DNA of 64,000 nt from Berberis thunbergii (Eukaryota > Streptophyta > Magnoliopsida > Ranunculales > Berberidaceae): positions 496,001-560,000 of the forward strand of contig QNQO01000671.1 of the NCBI GenBank assembly GCA_003290165.1. Reading direction: 5' to 3'. This document shows, in pieces, positions 57,901-64,000 of this stretch. The notes beneath the pieces were generated by a model, which saw only the letters and a program-made list of their open reading frames with translations, made no database searches and had not been told where the DNA came from. A program made the position numbers and the translations under genes. Positions within the stretch are counted from its first letter, which is position 1. Each line of letters begins with the position of its first letter.

Positions 57901-58640
57901 TTGGTTTGTTCGTTCATCTTCTAGCGCATTAGTTGACCCGAGGCTCTCTGAATCATGTTAACTCATTCTTTCATCCTTTACTTCATTGGTTTGATGCTCT
58001 AATCAAAATGAAATTGCTTTTATCGAGTTGACTCGTTCGTCCAACTTTTACTTCGTTGGTTCGACGTCCCAGTCAATTTGAAGTGGCTTTTATTTAGTTA
58101 ACTCATTCATCCAACTTTTACTTCGTTGGTTCGACGTTTCAGTTGACTTGAAGTTGTTCTAATTTAGTTGACTCGTTCGTTTAACTTTTACTTCATTGGT
58201 TCGACGTTTCAGATGACCCGAAGTTGCTTTTATTTAGTTGACTCGTTCATCCAACTTTTACTTCGTTGGTTTGAGGTTCCAGTTGACCCGAAGTTGTTTT
58301 TATTTAGTTGACTCGATCGTCCAACTTTTACTTTGTTGGTTCGATGTTCCACTCGACCCGAAGTTTCTTTTATTTAGTTGACTCGTTCATCCAACTTTTA
58401 CTTCTTTAGGTCAATTGGGACGTTCTAGTCGACCCAAAGTTTTTTTTTATTTAGTTGACTCATTTGTCCAACCTTTACTTCATTGGTTCGACGTTCCAGT
58501 CGACCCAAAGTTGTTTTTATTTAGTTGACTCGTTCGTCCAACTTTTACTTCGTTGGTGCGATGTTCCAATCAATCGACTCAAAGTTGTTCTTATTGAGCC
58601 AACTCTTTGGTCCAATTTTTACTTCGTGGTTGATCAAACT
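57900..58640. repeat. Tandem repeat, 70-bp unit, about ten copies
   Basis: CCAACTTTTACTTCGTTGG marks units at 58041, 58111, 58181, 58251, 58321 and 58391, exactly 70 bases apart, then at 58468, 58538 and 58612. Two or three more decayed units lie to the left. Each unit also has TTCGACGTTCCAGTCGACCC and TTTTATTTAGTTGACTCGTTC. It lies between the antisense ORF and gag, as the 126-bp array does in the first Tat-like element. Confidence 0.93.
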
Positions 58641-59076
58641 AGAAGTTTATTATATGTATCCAACTTGTATCCTGATTTCTTTTGGCTTTACATGTCGATT
58701 GCCTTGTATGGCCGAGTTTGCATAAGATGGTGATTCCAAATTTGTAATTTTATTGATATTCCCTTTTGGATGTTCTGTCCAGTTCTAACGTTTGTTTTTC
58801 TTGAGTAGTTATGCTACATTCGAGAGTGATATGCTTTGTCCATTTGATATTTCCTTGGTTGATATCTATCCTCACATTAGAGATTTATGTCTTTGTTGCT
58901 ATGTCTCGCATATTCTATGTCTTCAGTCTCCGGTGCTATTGGTCATCTTTCGTTGTTCACCATTATAGTTAATTGACTCGGAGTGCTTTCTGATCCGATA
59001 GCCAAGCAGTATTGAATTGATCGATCATGCTCACATCAGCGCCAAACTGTCTAATCATGCTCACATCAGCGCCAAA
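58641..59076. other. Non-coding part of the second Tat-like element
   Basis: No gene seen. A short direct repeat, ATCATGCTCACATCAGCGCC or close variants, occurs three times at 59024-59102. Confidence 0.55.
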
Positions 59077-60690
59077 CTATCCGATCGTGCTCATGTCAGC
59101 ACCGTGCTCGATACTACCTGCCATTGTTTGATCGAGTCTGTTGCCGTTAATTTTGCTATCAGTAATTCCAGTTGGGCTTGTATCCATCGGTAGGGTCCTT
59201 GAACTGTGTGCATTGATTGGTGCAAGCTTCTCCATGTTCTGAGTATTGATAAAAACGTCAGTACTCCTTCTTTGATAAAGATCTGCTCGAGTGGGAGGTG
59301 TTTTTTTGCTTGGTTGGTCGTTTTGCTTCCCCTGGCCATTCAGTGTAAGGCGTATATTATTTCTGTAAGTTGTTCTTTTGATTATGTGGCGGAGGTATCT
59401 GCCTTTTCTTTTCCTTGAGCTGTTTGTCTGACATTCCAATGAATTTGTTGAGTCGTCCTCCTTGAATCCAATGTCCAATTTCATCTTTCAAATTGTAGCA
59501 CTCTTCAGTATCGTGCCCGTGATCCTTGTGGAAAGAACAATACTTGCTTTTGTCTCTTATTTTTGGGTCTCTTTTCATTCTAAGTGGCAAGTTGACGTTC
59601 TCCCAATTCGCCATGTATTTCAGGATGTTGGCTCGGCTTGTCTTCAGGGCTATCCCAATTTGCCATATATTTCAGGATGTTGGCTCGACTTGTCTTCAGG
59701 GCTGTGTATTGTATGTACGTATTTTTCATCATGTTGGTTATTCGCTAGTGTCTGGGTCGCGCCGATTGCAACTTCTCGAATTCTCGCTAGTTGGAGTCGG
59801 TCCTTCCGCCATTCTGATGTTTCTTTGACTGACTCATCTCGTCTTCTCTCTTCCCTCTTTTTCTGTTTCCTTGAATGATTTCCCTTTCTTGGTCATTTTT
59901 TTCCTGGCAACTTTCATCTCCTCAAGAGAAATGTGTTTTTGGGTTGTTTTCAGCAGGACTGCCATGCTTTTTTGAGGTTCCAAGTTGTGACCATAAAAAA
60001 GGGGCCTTTTTCAGCTCGACTGTGAAAGTTGCGGGGGCTATATCATCACTGCATCCATCAATCATTGTCAGTTCATTGGTGAAATGAGTGATGTATTCCT
60101 ATATTGTTTCTTCGGGTTTTTGCTTAATATGGAGGAGGTAGTGTGGTCCTTTCCTCATTCTCTGACTTGCGATGAATTTTGTGATAAAGGCGGTGGCTAA
60201 GACTAGTCGGAAATGTTCTGCATAAGATTGACTTCGTAGTCTCCTTCAACGCCATCATGTGGTGGAAATGCCTCAAGTGATTTGTTGGGTCGGTGGTGCC
60301 ATCATATACTTTGAACTTTGGTGGAGTAAACTTCTTTGGCATGGGGGTTATCATGAAGGTGTTGGAGAATGATGGATTGGCTAGTTCGTACAACATGTTG
60401 GGATCATTGACTTCGATTCTGAACGAAATTTCAGCAGGCGTTCCGTCACTGTGTGGAGTCTTACCCTGGAGAAGTTTAATGCTTTCGAGGTTTCCTTATT
60501 GAGGTTCTGCTGGAACTTTATTGCTCCCTCGAGTTCTGTTGGTGGAGTTTTTCTGGGGCGGCGCTTGAATAGGATCAGATTACTGAATGCGCTCCTGGGT
60601 GAGTTTTTCTTGCATCTTCGTTATGTGATTCATCTGGACCATAAGCAAGTTTGCCAGAGGATCCATGGCAGCGTTGGAGCTATTGCACGC
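59077..60690 (-). pseudogene. Gag relic of the second Tat-like element
   Basis: From right to left: MDPLANLLMVQMNHITKMQ, NMLYELANPSFSNTFMI, KKFTPPKFKVYDGTTDPTNH and LRHFHHMMALKE (Retrotrans_gag start), then a broken middle. The zinc-knuckle region is YCSFHKDHGHDTEECYNL followed by LKDEIGHWIQGGRLNKFI, with its Cys/His set intact, and a hydrophilic tail (59077-59484). No protease follows. It is closely similar in order and wording to the gag at 32440-33480. Confidence 0.85.
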
Positions 60691-61840
60691 TATGAAGTAT
60701 GTTCCTTAATTGGTCATGATGTCTCAGTTTGCAGAAGAAAGCTTGGTTTGAATAAGAAAAACAATCCGGTGGAGGGGAAAGGTAAGGTCATTGCTAAGGA
60801 TTCCTAGAAGATTGTAGATTCAGTTGGTTTGAAAAAAAGACAAAGTGATCAGGGCAAAAAGCAAGTCTATAGATCCATTGCGAAAGCCACCCCGAAAAGT
60901 GGAGTAGAAGGAGTTCGACTGATGACTAAGGAGTCGACTGTGTAAGTGGAAGCTGAGAAGGTTAGTGGTGCAAAAGATTCTAAGGGACAAGAAATTCTTA
61001 GCCATTCAAAAGGGGTAGAGGATGTGAAGAAATTGCCATTAACTAACGTCAATAAAAAACCACAGATTTTGTGTCTAACTCGTTCGAAGCATTGGCTGAC
61101 TTAAAGGAGGACGATATTTTAGTTTATGCACCTATAGCTATAACTGAAGGTGTAAACAAGGTGGTTGGAATGGAAGATTTGAGTCTAGTGGTTGGCGATA
61201 GAGAGGAGAATATGGAGAAAAATTAATCTTTTGAGAATGGAACACAAGTTATGGTTTTTAACAAAATCGAAGAGGATTGTTTGGAACTTGGCTATTCTAT
61301 TAGTGTTATTGATAAGGTCATAAGAGTGGTGAAGTAGGAAGTTGAGAGTCAAGACAAAACTACAGACATTGTGGGGGCTGTTTGGTTGGCACAGGAAGAA
61401 GGAAACACACACTTTGATAAAGTAGAAGGTGGCAAAACCTCATTGGAGCCGTCTGTGAGGTTGCATAAGTAGGAGTATCCGCAGGGTGTCGCTAAAAAGG
61501 AGGATTACTAGGAGAATTCATTCTCCCCAGCTGTCGATGGCGTTCAACCCTGGAGGGTAGGCCCGATGGAAGAAGAGGTTGATATGGTCCCAACAAGGCG
61601 AAGAAACATGACGAAGGTAACTAATATTAACAGTCTTGAATGTGCCAGTATCGATAGTAAGGAGTCCTTGTGAGATATGGAATTGGGACAATAGACCGCT
61701 TTGATCAGAGATATGGAATTGGGTACTCAATTAGAAGGAAAACATGGCGGTATTACCAAAAAGAGAGTTATAGTGGCTTTAGTATCGGGGGAATGGCGGC
61801 TAACCAAGCAGACGATTGCTTCTTCCATGGTTAGTAATGA
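60690..61840 (+). pseudogene. LINE ORF1 relic, 5'-truncated
   Basis: The first recognisable residues are RYEVCSLIGHDVSVCRRKLG, the Cys-His-Cys half of the zinc knuckle that follows the DUF4283-type domain in plant L1 ORF1. A lysine- and acid-rich tail with several stops follows. Everything before the knuckle is missing and the junction with the Tat-like gag lies at about 60690, so the LINE is 5'-truncated. Confidence 0.6.
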
Positions 61841-61844
61841 TTGA

Positions 61845-63869
61845 CCACATCATGTTTTGGAATGCTCATGGAGTTGGGAATAGGGCGACTCGATGCAGAT
61901 TAAGAAAATTGACTGCTGAACAAAATGTTAGGATTTTAATGATTGCATAACCGATGATTGAGGCTAGTAGGTACTTAGAAGTTGGTAATAAAGTTAGATT
62001 GCCAGGCTTTGTGTCTAATGAATCGGCTGGTGGAAAAATAAGGATTTTTTGGGCTAATGATATTTCTTTCTCAGTGTTTGGGACGTCAGATTAGATTATA
62101 CATGGTAAGGTTACGGATAACAGTAATTTGCGGTCTTTTGTGATTTCCTTTGTGTATGCTAGATGTTCGGTAGTGGAAATACATGAGCTTTGGTCAAATA
62201 TGGAAAATTTTTCTTTGCTTTATGACGCGCCTGGGATGAAAGGTGGGGATTTCAATACAGTTACATGTGGGAAGGAAAAGGTAGGTGGGTCTATGCCTTT
62301 GTTACTAGTATAATGGAGTTTTCAAATTGTATTGCAAAGTATGGTTTGCAGGATTGTGGCTTCACTAGCCCCGACTTACTTGATGTAATAATAGAAGTGA
62401 CAGATAATGAGTTTGGGACAGGCTTGATAGATTCTAGTCAATGCACAATAGATAGCACATATGACAAATACGAAGGTTGAACTTCTCCACCGTACGTTCT
62501 AAGATCATGTTCCCATGATGGCGTCTTTGCCTATACTTGTGAGATCAGGTACGTTGCCATTTAGATTTTTGAATATGTGGACTAATCCTTCCTTTGCAGG
62601 TTTGCTGGAGAAAGTTTCGAATTTAGAACGGGAAGTATGCGGGCTTTAGATAAGCTAGACATTTTTAAGTCATTCCTGAAGAACTAATTACGTAGAATAA
62701 ATGAGTCATCGAAAATGTTTTTTGTAGAATTCGGTATTTGGAAGACGAAATGCAACAGTGGGAATTTGTCTTACTATCTAGTTGGAATGAAGTTGGAGGG
62801 AATGGGATGAATGTTAATGCGCTCTAGGATGGTAATGCGGCGCTTAATCTTAATCGATGTCAAGTAGAGTACAGACTGGTGCTGAAACTGGAGAAACTGT
62901 ATTTGTTACAGAAATCAGGGGAAAAAGAACTCAATAAAGAGGATGCTTCTACGAAGTTTTTTTTGTGTTCGTCAAATCTAAATAAAAACAAAGGGTGATT
63001 GGTAAAATTAGGTTACCATCTAGTTGTGAAATTTTTTATTCAAGGGAGATCCTGGGTGAAGCTATATGTTCTTTCAAAATTTTGCTAACGTTACTGCAGA
63101 ATCAAGTTGTAGACACCGAGCTTCTGGAGTACATCCCATCTGTCGTCTCTTCTTCATATTGTAATATTTTGATAGCTCAATCGTCCCTGGAAGAAGTGAG
63201 AGTATTCCAAAAAATAATGCTCCAGGACTAGATGGCTTCACCTTCAACTTTTTCCAGTCATGATGGGTAATAGTTGGCATTGATATTTGGGAAGCGGCAG
63301 TGGAGTTTTTTAATGGTGAAGTGCTCGCAGTGGCCTTTTCAACCAATTTGATCGCGGTCATCTCGAAGGTGGACGATCTAGGTTCTTTCCTAGACTTTAG
63401 ACCTATTAGCCCGTGTATTGTCATTTATAAAATCTTTAGCAAGTTATTGTGCAATAGACTACCCTTGCTGCTCCTAGGGGTGATTTCTCAGGAACAAGGT
63501 GTTTTTGTTAGAAAGAGAACATAGGGCTAGTATAGGAATTTGTCAGAGATATAGGGAAGAAATCTTTTTAAGGCTAATGTTGTGCTAAAGATTGACATGG
63601 AGAAAGCCTATGATTGCTTAGAATGGGGATTTTTGCTCTCGGTGCTAAAAGAGTTCGGATTCAACAATAGGGTTTGTCATGTTACTTCTAATTGCATTTC
63701 CAATTGTGAATTTTTTGTTCTGTTGCAAGGTGTTTATAATGGTTATTTTAAGTCTTCTAGAAGATTAAGGCAAGGGGATATGCTCTCGCCTTTATTGTAT
63801 ATTATTGCTTCTGAAGTCTTTAATGGGGGGTTGACTAGGACCTTTTAGAGATGAGATATTGGATATTAT
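61845..63869 (+). pseudogene. LINE ORF2 relic (endonuclease and RT)
   Basis: Starts MIDHIMFWNAHGVGNRATRC (L1 endonuclease start, W..RG.G). Then KIRIFWANDISFSVFG, FVYARCSVVEIHELW and GGDFNTVTC (catalytic GGDFN). RT motifs follow: CIVIYKIFSKLLCNRL, VLKIDMEKAYDCLEWGF and RLRQGDMLSPLLYII. Stops and shifts are present but the RT block 63582-63848 is open. It ends where a hAT-like terminus begins (63870), so the YxDD region would lie beyond that element. Confidence 0.88.
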
Positions 63870-64000
63870 TAGGGCTGGGCATTTCAAACCGAAATACTGG
63901 ACCGTACGGGCCGATCTTTCTAATATTAATTTATTCCTCGGTCTTAAAACCAACCCGACTCGAACTTTTCGGTTCGATCCTCGGTCTCAATTCTAAAAGC
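63870..64000. mobile_element. Left end of a hAT-like element, cut by the window end
   Basis: TAGGGCTGGGCA matches 11 of 12 bases of the TIR of the element at 22742. Downstream are subterminal repeats of the TTCAAACCGAAA, CTCGGTCT and TTCGGTTCGATCCTCGG type, common in small plant hAT elements. It begins inside LINE ORF2. Only one end is visible. Confidence 0.65.

Larger units (their letters stand above)
39670..60690 (-). mobile_element. Second Tat-like Ty3/gypsy element, heavily nested
   Basis: Starts with an LTR (39670-40233) and a polypurine tract (reverse of TCTACTCCTCCCTTTAG). It then has an antisense ORF split into three parts (40568-41217, 43327-44922, 57484 on), a 70-bp tandem repeat, and gag in minus orientation ending at about 60690. 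No protease, RT or integrase is seen. Two elements interrupt it: a plus-strand relative (41218-43326) and an Athila-like element (44928-57478). The right LTR and PBS are missing because gag abuts a LINE at about 60690; they may lie beyond the window. Confidence 0.8.

Noticed and set aside
57900..58640. Regularly spaced repeats that might suggest a CRISPR array.
   Set aside because: The whole 70-bp unit is repeated, with no unique spacers, and it lies inside a plant retrotransposon.
59462..59878. Plus-strand frame of 138 codons with hydrophobic stretches.
   Set aside because: It is antisense to the Tat-like gag zinc-knuckle region, which has clear family motifs on the other strand.

Overview
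The window is plant nuclear DNA, made almost entirely of transposable elements and their remains. The evidence is the element families themselves: Tat- and Athila-like Ty3/gypsy elements with plant-type primer-binding sites, Ty1/copia relics, plant L1-type LINEs with zf-RVT and RNase H tails, an RTE tail, hAT, PIF/Harbinger and MULE DNA elements, and TRIMs. The captured gene encodes a chloroplast-type NADP-malate dehydrogenase. I see no intact host gene, tRNA, rRNA or CRISPR array. All similarity calls are by eye from translation and pattern matching; no alignment or database search was run.

1-24.5 kb is AT-rich and carries small insertions. These are a 165-bp hairpin (182-346), an inverted-repeat MITE with a tRNA-like Pol III promoter at its centre (3811-4262), and a 5'-truncated LINE tail with a 16-bp target duplication (5649-6029). 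Three members of one hAT-like family lie at 7175-8239, 15310-16085 and 16651-17339. There is a copia relic (9601-11634) split by another hAT-like element, LINE zf-RVT relics on both strands, and a short LTR element at 17.6-18.3 kb. The best find is 22742-23572, a non-autonomous hAT with perfect 12-bp inverted termini and a perfect 8-bp target duplication. It carries three consecutive exons, with introns, of an NADP-malate dehydrogenase gene on the minus strand. A PIF/Harbinger-like element (23628-24421) follows 55 bp later.

24.6-34.5 kb is a minus-strand Tat-like Ty3/gypsy element with gag and protease, no recognisable RT or integrase, and the antisense ORF typical of the Tat lineage. Its left LTR contains a complete TRIM (24777-25399, target duplication AACCT); the right LTR shows the empty site. 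A degenerate MULE transposase (35.8-37.3 kb) and a LINE (38.3-39.7 kb) follow.

39.7-64 kb is a nest. The LINE at 38.3-39.67 kb is cut by a second Tat-like element (39670 to about 60690). That element's antisense ORF is split first by a plus-strand derivative of its own LTR family (41218-43326) and then by a 12.5-kb Athila-like element (44928-57478, target duplication CGGGT), which has a TRIM copy in one LTR. The Tat gag then abuts a 5'-truncated plus-strand LINE (about 60690-63869), which is entered at 63870 by what looks like the end of another hAT. Almost every coding region is broken by stops or frameshifts, so the window reads as old, layered repeat DNA. The parts with most possible current biology are the captured gene pieces and the promoters carried by transposons.
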